DNA of 64,000 nucleotides. It comes from Sporolactobacillus putidus. Its GTDB lineage: Bacteria; Bacillota; Bacilli; Bacillales; Sporolactobacillaceae. Below the pieces are notes generated by a model that saw only the letters and a program-made list of their open reading frames with translations, had not been told where the DNA came from and did no database searches. The translations under genes and the position numbers were made by a program. How positions within the stretch are numbered: the first letter of the stretch is position 1; every line of letters starts with the position of its first letter. Location: contig NZ_BMOK01000005.1 in assembly GCF_014647035.1 (NCBI RefSeq), positions 209,407-273,406 on the forward strand, given 5' to 3'. Positions 52,362 through 60,758 of this stretch are shown one piece after another.

Positions 52362-52724
52362 ATGATTACGGGTATCGGTATCGATGTTACTGAAATAAAC
52401 CGAATGATGAAACATATTCATGATGAGGCATTTATCAGCCGCATCCTGACCCCGGAGGAACGTAAACAGTATTCTCCTCTCGGGACAAAAAGGAAAGCGG
52501 AATTTCTTGCCGGGCGGTTCTCGGCAAAAGAGGCCTACGCGAAAGCGAAGGGAACCGGTCTCGGCGCGAATCTATCATTTCAGGATCTGACTGTTCTCAA
52601 TAACTCGCTCGGATGCCCGGTTTTAAAAGACAGGACATCTCCTGGCACGGTCATTCATGTCTCAATCACACATACCGGCACCGTGGCCGCCTCGGTGGCA
52701 ATTATTGAAAGCCAGTCATGCTAG
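52362..52724 (+). CDS. acpS: Holo-[acyl-carrier-protein] synthase
   Basis: Transfers 4'-phosphopantetheine from CoA to acyl carrier protein. 120 residues; metal-binding Asp in GIGIDVTEI (residue 8) and Glu in FSAKEAYAKA; C-terminal HVSITHTGTVAASVAI, all family marks. ATG 52362 with GGAGG seven bases upstream; the frame from 52299 adds 21 residues. Starts the conserved acpS-nnr-ydcC-alr-mazEF block. Confidence 0.95.
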   Translation: MITGIGIDVTEINRMMKHIHDEAFISRILTPEERKQYSPLGTKRKAEFLAGRFSAKEAYAKAKGTGLGANLSFQDLTVLNNSLGCPVLKDRTSPGTVIHVSITHTGTVAASVAIIESQSC

Positions 52725-52779
52725 TCTGCATAATAAAGGACTTTGTCTCATATAGTTTACTACGCTGGGAGGGACTATT

Positions 52780-54288
52780 ATGCACGTCGTATCGCGGGAA
52801 GAGATGCAGGCCATTGATCGTTATACCATTGAGCAGATCGGACTGGGAGGGCCGCTGCTTATGGAGAATGCAGGGCGGGCGGTTTTTGCGGAGCTCGCCC
52901 CTGAACTGAATGCAGGAAAGAAAGTTATGGTCATCATCGGGAAAGGAAACAACGGCGGAGACGGTTTTGTCATTGCCCGGCAGTTGTTAGACAGTCAGGC
53001 CTATGAAGAAACATGGCTTCTGGCGGATCCCGAAGAGATAACAGGGGCCGCGGCTTACCATATGAATGCCTACCGGGCCGCCGGAGGGACGATCCAGCGG
53101 ATTTCAGAAAACGAAGAAGCTTTCACAACCAGCGTCGGGCAGGCGGATCTGATTGTCGATGCACTGCTTGGCACGGGTATTCATGGAGTGCCTTATCCCG
53201 GTTATCTTCAAGTGATCGGGATAATCAACCGGTCCGGCGCGAGGGTTGTTTCCGTTGATCTGCCGAGCGGGGTGCCGGCGGATGGGGAACCCTTCGCACA
53301 TGAGGCTGTTGACGCCGATCTTACTCTGACACTCGAGTGCCCGAAGCTTGCACAGTTTGTCCAGCCGGGCGCACGGCATTTCGGTGAAGTGCGGACACTC
53401 CGGATCGGAATTCCCGAATCAGCCTTCAAGAGCCTGGGTATAAGGAGAAAGGTATGGCAGAGAGAAGATATCATGCGAACGTTGCCTAGGCGGGATCCTT
53501 TCTCGCATAAAGGATCACACGGGAAGGGGCTTCTGATCGCCGGTTCACAGCAAATGCCAGGAGCGGCCTTCTTTGCGGCTAAAGCGGCACTCCGATCGGG
53601 CATCGGGCTGCTTAAGGTCAGTGTTCCCGATCAGGTGCGCCCGATCATCGCCGCGCATCTTCCGGAAACCATGTTTATGCCGCGGACGGCCGCTGATTTT
53701 CAGGGATTGTCGGGTCTTGCCGTCGGCCCGGGGCTTGGGCGTGAACCGGAGCAGGCGGCGCTTGTGAGGCGCGTATTGGAATATGAAGAAATACCGTGTG
53801 TCATCGATGCGGACGGAATTTATCATTTGAAAAGCATGCTTGACCTGCTCAGGGAGCGCCGCATACCTGCCGTTCTTTCCCCTCATCCCGGGGAGATGGC
53901 TCATCTGCTGGATCTGTCCGTCAAGGATGTGGAAGTCAGCCGCTTCAATGTATCAAAGGCTTTTGCGGAAAAGTATCACGTTTATCTTGTGTTAAAAGGA
54001 AAAAACACGATCATTACGGCGCCCGACGGCGAACAGGCTGTGAATGTGACCGGAAATGCGGCACTGGCGAAGGGAGGATCCGGAGATGTTCTGACTGGCA
54101 TTCTCTTTGCCTTCCTCCTTCAGCACCGGCGGATGATGGATGCGGTCTGCAACGCCGTTTATCTTCATGGCGCGGTTGCCGATGATCTGGTGCGAAGCGG
54201 CCATTCCATGCTGGACGTTCTGGCATCGGATCTGATTGATCGGATTCCTCCCGTTCTTCATCATCTCTACCGTGACGCGATGCGCTAG
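52780..54288 (+). CDS. nnr: Bifunctional NAD(P)H-hydrate epimerase / dehydratase
   Basis: 502-residue fusion that repairs hydrated NAD(P)H. Residues about 1-215 are the epimerase NnrE (YjeF_N; VIIGKGNNGGDGFV, VDALLGTGIHG, SVDLPSGVPADG). Residues about 225-495 are the ADP/ATP-dependent dehydratase NnrD (SHGKGLLIAGSQQMPGAA, SPHPGEMAHLL, NVTGNAALAKGGSGDVLTG with the ribokinase-like anion hole). GGGAGG precedes the ATG. Both halves look intact. Placement between acpS and the lipoprotein gene is seen in several Bacillales. Confidence 0.95.
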   Translation: MHVVSREEMQAIDRYTIEQIGLGGPLLMENAGRAVFAELAPELNAGKKVMVIIGKGNNGGDGFVIARQLLDSQAYEETWLLADPEEITGAAAYHMNAYRAAGGTIQRISENEEAFTTSVGQADLIVDALLGTGIHGVPYPGYLQVIGIINRSGARVVSVDLPSGVPADGEPFAHEAVDADLTLTLECPKLAQFVQPGARHFGEVRTLRIGIPESAFKSLGIRRKVWQREDIMRTLPRRDPFSHKGSHGKGLLIAGSQQMPGAAFFAAKAALRSGIGLLKVSVPDQVRPIIAAHLPETMFMPRTAADFQGLSGLAVGPGLGREPEQAALVRRVLEYEEIPCVIDADGIYHLKSMLDLLRERRIPAVLSPHPGEMAHLLDLSVKDVEVSRFNVSKAFAEKYHVYLVLKGKNTIITAPDGEQAVNVTGNAALAKGGSGDVLTGILFAFLLQHRRMMDAVCNAVYLHGAVADDLVRSGHSMLDVLASDLIDRIPPVLHHLYRDAMR

Positions 54289-54338
54289 TATAGAATCCCT
54301 CCTTTGTCACCGAATAGAGGCAAAGGGGTTGGATACAA

Positions 54339-55343
54339 ATGAAAAGATGGTCGGCTGCACTGCTTGCCCTGGTCCTGATCATTTCCATTTTATCGGGTTG
54401 CGGGGCGAAGTCGGAAAAAGATGTTGTTCAGGGTCTCAGCAAAAAGATAGAGGATATCAACAGTTATCAGACCGACGCGACGATGACTTTCCAGCATAAT
54501 GGAAAAAAACAAACGTACCAGGCGAATATTTCTTTTCAAAAACCTTATTATTACAGAGTGGCGCTAAGTGACGGCAATAAAGGAAACAATCAGATGATCT
54601 TGCGCAATTCGGACGGCGTATTTGTGCTCACACCCGAGCTGAACAAGAGCTACCGGTTCGAGAGTAACTGGCCGAATAACCGCAGCCAGGCCTATCTCTA
54701 TCATTCCCTGGCTAAAGATATACTGAATGATCCCAATCCGGGTTTCACGGCAAAAGAGAATCAGTATATATTTGATACCAAAACCAATTACAACACGGCC
54801 CAGCTTTCCAATCAGCAGATCGCCCTGAACAAAGATCTGACTCCGGTGAACGTTCGGATCCTGGACAAAGATCAGAATGTTATTGTGACGGTGGTATTCA
54901 AAAATTTCAAAGTGAATCCGTCTCTTGATAAGAGTATTTTCGACGTTAACAAAAACATGACGGCGGCAAGAATTGGAAAGACACAGGCAGCTTCCTCGGC
55001 TGCGGAAACGTTCAAGGTGCAATATCCGACGGCCAAAATTTCCGGAACAACACTTTCATCAATGACACCTGAGACGACGGAGGCAGGAGAGAAGTACGTA
55101 CTCAAATACGGCGGACAAAAGCCCTTCACATTAATTGAGTCGAAGAGTTCGGCGGCGGTGTCCAGTGTACCGATGCTCGCGAGCGGCGATCCGGCAAACC
55201 TTGGATTTTCAATCGGATCGGTGAACAACAATACACTCACCTGGTCTTACAGCGGCACGGATTACTTTCTTGCTTCCGATAAACTGACACAGGATGAATT
55301 GATTACCGTCGCACAGTCGACGAACGGAATTGTCGTGAAATGA
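54339..55343 (+). CDS. ydcC: LolA-like sporulation lipoprotein (YdcC type)
   Basis: 334-residue lipoprotein: signal peptide with lipobox LSGC (lipidated Cys near residue 21), followed by a LolA/LolB-like fold. B. subtilis YdcC is made in the forespore under sigma-E or sigma-G; the role is unknown, and no outer membrane exists to receive a sorted protein. AAAGGGG precedes the ATG and can pair with CCCTCCTTTG at about 54297-54306, so the ribosome site may be partly hidden. A GC-rich terminator follows. Confidence 0.88.
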   Translation: MKRWSAALLALVLIISILSGCGAKSEKDVVQGLSKKIEDINSYQTDATMTFQHNGKKQTYQANISFQKPYYYRVALSDGNKGNNQMILRNSDGVFVLTPELNKSYRFESNWPNNRSQAYLYHSLAKDILNDPNPGFTAKENQYIFDTKTNYNTAQLSNQQIALNKDLTPVNVRILDKDQNVIVTVVFKNFKVNPSLDKSIFDVNKNMTAARIGKTQAASSAAETFKVQYPTAKISGTTLSSMTPETTEAGEKYVLKYGGQKPFTLIESKSSAAVSSVPMLASGDPANLGFSIGSVNNNTLTWSYSGTDYFLASDKLTQDELITVAQSTNGIVVK

Positions 55344-55363
55344 ATCAGTTAAATCAGCTAGAT

Positions 55364-55396
55364 GCTTCTGCCGTCTCCGGCGGGAGCTCTTTTTTT
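55364..55396 (+). terminator. Terminator after ydcC-like gene
   Basis: GCTTCTGCCG pairs with CGGCGGGAGC (two G-U) around TCTC, then TCTTTTTTT. Confidence 0.9.
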
Positions 55397-55564
55397 GTCT
55401 GAAAAAAGCAGGCGGACGGATTGTAAATCATCTTTCGTTTTCCGCCGAGAAGTGATTAAATAGATAAGGAATCGGTGCCGCGCGCAAGGTTCGATCAAAA
55501 AAATATATTCACATGTTTCATTCAGGTTGTATTTCCAGATTATATAAAAGGCTGGGGACGGAAA

Positions 55565-56761
55565 ATGGAGACGTCTTTTTTTAGAGAGACATGGGCTGAC
55601 ATTGATTTGGACGCGATTGCGGACAATGTCGCAAGCATGAAAAAAAGAATTCCCGAGGATACAGCGCTTATGGCGGTGGTCAAGGCGAACGCCTACGGCC
55701 ACGGAGCTGTTCACGCAGCTGAAACGGCCCTCGAAAACGGTGCGGAATGGCTGGCGGTGGCACTGCTGGATGAAGCGCTTGCGCTTCGGAAACATGGAAT
55801 CGAAGCACCTGTGCTTGTCCTTTCTCCGATTCGGCCGGAAGATGCAGAAATGGCGGCGAAGTACCACATTTCGCTGACCGTTTTTCAGAAAGAATGGGTG
55901 AAAGAAGCCGCGCAAGCCTATCACTCCGGCGAACCGGTGTTTCTGCATATCGCCTGCGACACCGGCATGGGGCGGATCGGCGTCCGCACCAGGGAAGAGG
56001 CCGCTGCGCTGGCCGGGGAAATTGGAAAAGACAGGCGGTTTGTTACCGAAGGGCTGTTCACCCACTTTGCGACAGCGGATCAGGATGATGAAAATTATTT
56101 CAATGAGCAGTACCGCCGTTTTGAAACGATGATCGACTGGTTCTCGGATCTGGGCATCCATCCCCCGGTCATTCACTGCGGCAACAGTGCCGCGACACTG
56201 AAATACCCTACAGAAAAGCGTCATCTTTTTAATATGGTGCGTTACGGCATAGCCATGTATGGGCTTTCTCCTTCACCGGAAATGGCGAAAAAGCTTCCCT
56301 TTGAATTGAAACGGGCGCTTTCTCTGCACAGTTGTCTGACCAATGTCAAAAAGGTGAAGGCCGGATCGGCGATCGGCTACGGAGCGACGTACCGCGCCAA
56401 GACCGATGAGTGGATCGGAACTGTGCCGATCGGCTATGCCGACGGATGGCTGAGAGCCCTGTCAGGTTCGGATATTCTGGTCGGCGGCCTCAGGTGCCCG
56501 ATTGTCGGCCGGATCTGTATGGATCAGCTGATGTGCCGCCTGCCCGACGCTTTTCCTGTCGGAACAAAAGTCACGCTGATCGGGAAAGACGGCGCCGATG
56601 AGATCACCGCTGATCAGCTTGCCGAAAAACTGCGGACGATCAATTACGAAATCACGTGCATGATCCATCCCCGTGTTCCGAGGGTCTTCTGGAAAAACGG
56701 GAAACGAATCGGCACCGTCAACCCTGTACTTGACGATTGCCTGAGACGTGCAGCGGAATAA
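55565..56761 (+). CDS. alr: Alanine racemase
   Basis: Makes D-alanine for peptidoglycan and teichoic acids. PLP Lys near residue 40 in AVVKANAYGHGA; the second catalytic base Tyr in GSAIGYGATYRA (about 270); CMDQLMCRLPD binding loop. 398 residues from ATG 55565 (GGGGACGG upstream); the frame from 55475 is too long. alr lies before mazEF here as in B. subtilis and Staphylococcus aureus. With D-alanine in such demand this is probably the main Alr, but a second copy cannot be excluded. Confidence 0.96.
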   Translation: METSFFRETWADIDLDAIADNVASMKKRIPEDTALMAVVKANAYGHGAVHAAETALENGAEWLAVALLDEALALRKHGIEAPVLVLSPIRPEDAEMAAKYHISLTVFQKEWVKEAAQAYHSGEPVFLHIACDTGMGRIGVRTREEAAALAGEIGKDRRFVTEGLFTHFATADQDDENYFNEQYRRFETMIDWFSDLGIHPPVIHCGNSAATLKYPTEKRHLFNMVRYGIAMYGLSPSPEMAKKLPFELKRALSLHSCLTNVKKVKAGSAIGYGATYRAKTDEWIGTVPIGYADGWLRALSGSDILVGGLRCPIVGRICMDQLMCRLPDAFPVGTKVTLIGKDGADEITADQLAEKLRTINYEITCMIHPRVPRVFWKNGKRIGTVNPVLDDCLRRAAE

Positions 56762-56898
56762 AAACTGTAAAACATGATCCGGTATGACAATGGGAGGGTA
56801 TCGAAGGCTGCAGCCAGCGGTTTGAATACTTTTCCACAAAATAGTTAAATTTTATAAAAAACAGGGACAAAAACACTCGATTTTTGCCGGAAATTGCT

Positions 56899-56927
56899 TT
56901 GCAAAACTATTTTGAGAATGTTAAGAT
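56899..56927 (+). promoter_or_regulatory. Sigma-A promoter of mazEF
   Basis: TTGCAA (56899-56904), 17 bases, TAAGAT (56922-56927), about 50 bases before mazE. The toxin-antitoxin pair therefore has its own promoter besides read-through from alr. Confidence 0.75.
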
Positions 56928-56979
56928 AAAACCTAGAAAAGAAAAGAGACTTTCTAACTAAAGTGGTGGGGGTACAGGC

Positions 56980-57258
56980 ATGTCCGAATCGAAATTGAAA
57001 CAAATCATGCTCAGTTTGCCGCAGCATTTGCTAAATGAAATAGACGGAATCGCAAGCCAGGATAAAGTGAACCGCAGTGAATTTCTCCATCGCGCCATTA
57101 GAATGTATTTACGTGAACGAAACAAAGGCCATGTCCGTGAAATCATGCGTCAGGGCTATATGGAAATGGCCAAAATTAACCTGAACATCGCTTCTGAGGC
57201 ATTTCTTGCTGAAGAGGAGGCAGAGATTACTCTGGAACGCCTAGTTAGCGGGGTGTGA
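56980..57258 (+). CDS. mazE: Antitoxin MazE (NdoAI/EndoAI)
   Basis: 92-residue ribbon-helix-helix antitoxin. The N-terminal half ([20 protein letters not shown] ... [14 protein letters not shown]) is an RHH DNA-binding domain; the acidic C-terminus ([16 protein letters not shown]) should wrap the toxin. It is the Bacillus EndoAI type, unlike the AbrB-fold MazE of E. coli. Its stop is four bases before the toxin start. Confidence 0.94.
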   Translation: MSESKLKQIMLSLPQHLLNEIDGIASQDKVNRSEFLHRAIRMYLRERNKGHVREIMRQGYMEMAKINLNIASEAFLAEEEAEITLERLVSGV

Positions 57259-57262
57259 AGGA

Positions 57263-57613
57263 GTGATTGTTAAGCGCGGCGATGTATACTTTGCGGATCT
57301 TTCTCCTGTCGTCGGGTCTGAGCAGGGCGGGGTTCGCCCAGTGCTCATCATCCAAAACGACATAGGCAATCGTTTTAGCCCGACGGTCGTTGTCGCGGCG
57401 ATTACCGCCCAGATTCAAAAGGCAAAACTTCCGACTCATGTGGAGATTGATGCAAAGCGATATGGTTTCGACCGTGACTCCGTCATTTTATTGGAACAGA
57501 TCAGAACCATTGACAAACAGCGGCTGACGGATAAAATCGCTCATCTTGATGAAGAGATGATGGGGCGGGTTAACAAAGCCATACAAATCAGTCTCAGTCT
57601 GGTCGATTTCTAG
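57263..57613 (+). CDS. mazF: mRNA interferase MazF (NdoA/EndoA)
   Basis: 116-residue toxin, very close to B. subtilis EndoA, which cuts RNA at UACAU. Family marks: [29 protein letters not shown], and [11 protein letters not shown]; the catalytic Arg and Thr ([11 protein letters not shown]) are in place. The GTG at 57263 sits on the last base of AAGGAG, so no free ribosome site exists at a normal distance; translation probably depends on mazE termination just before, keeping toxin below antitoxin. Confidence 0.95.
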   Translation: MIVKRGDVYFADLSPVVGSEQGGVRPVLIIQNDIGNRFSPTVVVAAITAQIQKAKLPTHVEIDAKRYGFDRDSVILLEQIRTIDKQRLTDKIAHLDEEMMGRVNKAIQISLSLVDF

Positions 57614-57652
57614 ACTTTTTATGGGCAATGTACCTATGACAAACGGATAGAG

Positions 57653-57694
57653 AGAGGCATTTTTCTGGAAAGAGGGAAAAATGCCTCTTTTTAT
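57653..57694. terminator. Strong terminator between mazF and rsbU
   Basis: AGAGGCATTTTTC pairs with GAAAAATGCCTCT across ten bases, then TTTTTAT. It separates the toxin-antitoxin unit from the sigB operon. Confidence 0.92.
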
Positions 57695-57858
57695 ATTTTT
57701 CTGTTATTTTATCGGTTAAAAGTTTGCCTTGCTTGTGCCGGCATGAAATAATAATGGGTAGGATGTCTTAAAAAAATGGGTCCTTGCTGTGAGGACGCCT
57801 AAGAATAATCGCAAACTGCAGCTCGGTATTCGATCGGGAACGATGGGAGGAGCGGGAG

Positions 57859-58863
57859 ATGATGGATTATAATGAGCGCCTGATCATGTATAAAATCATG
57901 CTGACTCACTACATCACGCAGCGAAAAGAGACCATACTTCAAAGAGGGCAGAAACTGAGCCGGAAAATGATAGAAAATGGTGTGACGCCGGACGACGTGG
58001 TCGGCGCGCATATCGATGTGGTAAGCCGGATGTTTGTGAATGTCGATGAAAGAATTACGGCTTCGCTTGAATTTCTGATGGAAGTGATGGCCGGCTTCGG
58101 GGCCGACTATCGTGAATACCAGAGCCTCAAAAACCGTCAGAAACAGTTGGACACGGAAATCGACATTGCGGCTGATGTCCAAAAAGCGCTTCTGGAAGGG
58201 ACGGTTCCTGAATGCCACTTCGCGGATATCGGCGTTGTCAGCGAACCGGCCAAGAAAATGAGTGGGGACTATTATCAGTTCGTTAAGGGCGAAAGCGGTT
58301 CTCTAGGCGTGGCTGTGGCTGATATTGTCGGGAAAGGGATTCCTGCAGCCATGTGTATGTCGATGATTAAATATGCGATGGACAGTCTGTCCGAAAACCG
58401 CCAGGGTCCGCCTGTTGTTCTGGCCAGTTTGAACCGTGTGGTGGAGCGGAATGTGGATCCAAGCATGTTTATCACGATGTTTTACGGTGTCTATAATCCC
58501 ACGGGCCGTACTTTCTCATTTTCATCGGCGGGGCACGAACCCGGTTTTTATTACACAGCGGCTTGTGATCAATTTGATGATCTGGAAGCACGGGGCCTCG
58601 CGCTCGGGCTCTCCCCCAAAACAAGATACAGAGAATATTCGAGGCACGTGTCGCCGGGGGACATGATTATCCTGCTGACGGACGGGGTGACAGAGAGCCG
58701 GATTGACCGCGAATTTGTCGGGCGGGAAAGATTGATCGGACTGATTCGGAAATACATGAGTCTGCCTGCGCGGGAACTGGTTGAAAAGGTTTTTTATGAA
58801 CTTGAGAAGATGCAGGACTTTGAATTGCATGATGATTTTACATTCATTGCCATGAAATTCTGA
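57859..58863 (+). CDS. rsbU: RsbU, PP2C-type phosphatase activating sigma-B
   Basis: 334 residues. The N-terminal helical domain (about 1-90) is the dimer module that in B. subtilis binds RsbT; the rest is a PPM phosphatase (KKMSGDYYQFV, VADIVGKGIPAAM, SAGHEPGFYY, LTDGVTE) that dephosphorylates RsbV-P. GGGAGGAGCGGGAG precedes the ATG. The usual upstream rsbR-rsbS-rsbT genes are absent, so the activating partner of the kept N-terminal domain is not evident; Staphylococcus aureus shows the same condition. First gene of the operon. Confidence 0.95.
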   Translation: MMDYNERLIMYKIMLTHYITQRKETILQRGQKLSRKMIENGVTPDDVVGAHIDVVSRMFVNVDERITASLEFLMEVMAGFGADYREYQSLKNRQKQLDTEIDIAADVQKALLEGTVPECHFADIGVVSEPAKKMSGDYYQFVKGESGSLGVAVADIVGKGIPAAMCMSMIKYAMDSLSENRQGPPVVLASLNRVVERNVDPSMFITMFYGVYNPTGRTFSFSSAGHEPGFYYTAACDQFDDLEARGLALGLSPKTRYREYSRHVSPGDMIILLTDGVTESRIDREFVGRERLIGLIRKYMSLPARELVEKVFYELEKMQDFELHDDFTFIAMKF

Positions 58864-58889
58864 GTTTGCGGTTCGAAAGAAGCGGGTAT
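58864..58889 (+). promoter_or_regulatory. Sigma-B promoter before rsbV
   Basis: GTTTGC (58864-58869), 14 bases, GGGTAT (58884-58889), starting at the base after the rsbU stop. Matches the sigma-B consensus GTTTaa-N13-15-GGGTAT and the place of the autoregulatory promoter in B. subtilis. Confidence 0.85.
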
Positions 58890-58925
58890 TATCATTAAGG
58901 CATTACCGAAATCAGGAGGTTGACA

Positions 58926-59258
58926 ATGAACATTAACGTTGAGCGGCAGAAAATGGCGGACAGGCTTTTTCTCGTTGCTGTTGAGGGAGAAATTGACGTC
59001 TACACGGCGCCGGTCCTGAAAAAGGAACTGCTTCCACTGACAGAGATAAGCGGCACCGGCGTTACGCTTGATTTAAGCAGGACTGTCTATATCGACAGCA
59101 CGGCTCTCGGCGTCATCATTGCAGCGCTTAAATCTGCCGCACGCAACCGCTGCCGTTTCTCAGTTGTCGGGATGTCGCCGCGCGTGGAACGTCTTTTTAC
59201 TATTACAGGACTAATGGAAATTTTACGACGGGAAAAAATTGCTGAGGGGGATAATTAA
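58926..59258 (+). CDS. rsbV: Anti-anti-sigma factor RsbV
   Basis: 110-residue STAS protein. The phospho-acceptor Ser is near residue 58 in VYIDSTALGVI, the same place as Ser56 of B. subtilis RsbV. Unphosphorylated RsbV binds RsbW and frees sigma-B. ATG 58926 has AGGAGGT six bases upstream; TTG 58920 overlaps it. rsbW follows three bases after the stop. Confidence 0.95.
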   Translation: MNINVERQKMADRLFLVAVEGEIDVYTAPVLKKELLPLTEISGTGVTLDLSRTVYIDSTALGVIIAALKSAARNRCRFSVVGMSPRVERLFTITGLMEILRREKIAEGDN

Positions 59259-59261
59259 TTA

Positions 59262-59744
59262 ATGGACAAAACAGTGGATGTCATCAAACTGACGATTCCC
59301 GCGAAACCGGAGTATGTCAGTATTGCCAGACTGGCCAGCTCCGGGGCGGCGTGCAGAATGGGCTACTCTTTTGATGATATCGAGGATATTAAAATCGCCG
59401 TTTCGGAGGCTTGTACAAACGCGGTCAGCCATGCGTATAAACATCAAAGTCTGGGAAGTATACAGATCATGATTGAATGCCGGAAACATTCACTGAGTAT
59501 AACGGTCATAGATACCGGGACCAGCTTCAATCTTCAAAAAGTGCTTGGAGAGCTCAAACCCCTTGACACTTCCCTTTCTTTAAGTCAAGTGAGCGAAGGA
59601 GGGCTGGGGCTTTTCCTGATCGACTCGCTGATGGACGAAGTGACCATCAGCGGTGAGCGCGGTGTGGTTGTCAAGATGATCAAGTTTCTCAAAAGAGACG
59701 GGGTGGAGCGTAGTGCCGACAAAGTCTCAACAGCAACAGATTGA
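59262..59744 (+). CDS. rsbW: Anti-sigma factor and kinase RsbW
   Basis: 160-residue GHKL-type kinase that holds sigma-B inactive and phosphorylates RsbV. N box SEACTNAVSHAY, G1 IDTGTSF, G2 GGLGLFLIDSLMD are all present. GAGGGG lies before the ATG. The 3' end overlaps sigB by 32 bases, so the anti-sigma factor and sigma factor are made together. Confidence 0.95.
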   Translation: MDKTVDVIKLTIPAKPEYVSIARLASSGAACRMGYSFDDIEDIKIAVSEACTNAVSHAYKHQSLGSIQIMIECRKHSLSITVIDTGTSFNLQKVLGELKPLDTSLSLSQVSEGGLGLFLIDSLMDEVTISGERGVVVKMIKFLKRDGVERSADKVSTATD

Positions 59745-60501
59745 GATCCAGCAGATCATATTAGCCTACCAGAAAGATCCTGATAATGAATCTCTCCAGA
59801 CCAGGTTGATCAGTCATTATGAGAATCTGGTCGGAGCGCTCTCAAACAGGTTTGCAAGAGACAGAAATGTACGGGAAGATCTGTTTCAGGTAGGGATGAT
59901 CGGCCTGGTTTCCGCACTGAAACGATTTGATCCGTCCTATGACCGCAGTTTCGAATCATTTGCCGTTCCGACAATCATTGGCGAAATTAAGCGGTACATC
60001 AGGGACAAGACGTGGAGCGTCCATGTGCCGAGGCGCATCAAGGAACTTGGACCAAAGATTAAACGGGTCGCAGAAGAGCTGACAAACGATTTGCAGCGTT
60101 CGCCAACGGTAGAGGAAATTGCCGAGGCGGTCGGTGAAAGTGAAGAAAGCATTCTGGAAGCGATGGAGATGACCCGCAGCTACAACGCCCTTTCGGTGGA
60201 TTCGCAGATTGAATCCGATTCCGAAGGGGGAACGGTCACGCTCCTTGATATCGTGGGAAGTCAGGATAAAGGCTTCGAAAAGGTAAACAAGAAAATGATC
60301 CTTGAAAAAGCGTTTCAGGTTTTAACGGAACGTGAAAAAGAAATATTGGTCTGCACATACTTTGATAATTTAAGCCAGAAGGAAACCGGAGAAAGGCTCG
60401 GAATTTCCCAGATGCATGTGTCGCGTCTTCAGAGAAGAGCTTTGCGGAAACTCAGAGAAACTTTTCCCCATGAAGACTCCGATAAATTAACCGAATTATG
60501 A
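59713..60501 (+). CDS. sigB: General stress sigma factor SigB
   Basis: 262-residue group 3 sigma-70 protein: region 2 (NRFARDRNVREDLFQVGMIG ... FDPSYDRSFESFAVPTIIGE), region 3 (VPRRIKELGPKIKRV), region 4 helix-turn-helix (LSQKETGERLGISQMHVSRL). Close to SigB/SigF; the rsbUVW context fixes SigB. GTG 59713 with GGGGTGGAG upstream. rsbX, which normally follows sigB in Bacillus, is missing; after a terminator comes tex. Confidence 0.96.
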   Translation: MPTKSQQQQIEIQQIILAYQKDPDNESLQTRLISHYENLVGALSNRFARDRNVREDLFQVGMIGLVSALKRFDPSYDRSFESFAVPTIIGEIKRYIRDKTWSVHVPRRIKELGPKIKRVAEELTNDLQRSPTVEEIAEAVGESEESILEAMEMTRSYNALSVDSQIESDSEGGTVTLLDIVGSQDKGFEKVNKKMILEKAFQVLTEREKEILVCTYFDNLSQKETGERLGISQMHVSRLQRRALRKLRETFPHEDSDKLTEL

Positions 60502-60631
60502 AAATTTTAAAACGCATATGAACGTCGGATATTGCTGAGCATCCGATTTCCTTGTCGGGTAACAGATGGAGTTTGAAAGCTTGCCGTCCTAGCCGCAAGC
60601 GGAATTGAATCGGCGAACGGCAAACTGAACG

Positions 60632-60680
60632 ATCCTTTACTTGCCCATTGGCGGGCCTTCTTGAAAGGACTATTTTTTTT
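60632..60680 (+). terminator. Terminator of the sigB operon
   Basis: TCCTTT pairs with AAAGGA around an inner GCCC/GGGC hairpin, then TATTTTTTTT. Another stem (TTGCCGT/ACGGCAA) lies just upstream. Confidence 0.7.
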
Positions 60681-60758
60681 GCCCTTTTTATTAAAATGAA
60701 AAGGTGAAGCCGAGATGCGCGTGTTTCTGCTATGATAGATGAAAGAGGGGGACACAAA

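Noticed and set aside
57690-57858. Sigma-B promoter before rsbU
   Set aside because: GTTTGC and GGGTAG occur but 28 bases apart, too far; only a weak sigma-A match (TTGCTT-17-TAATGG) remains.
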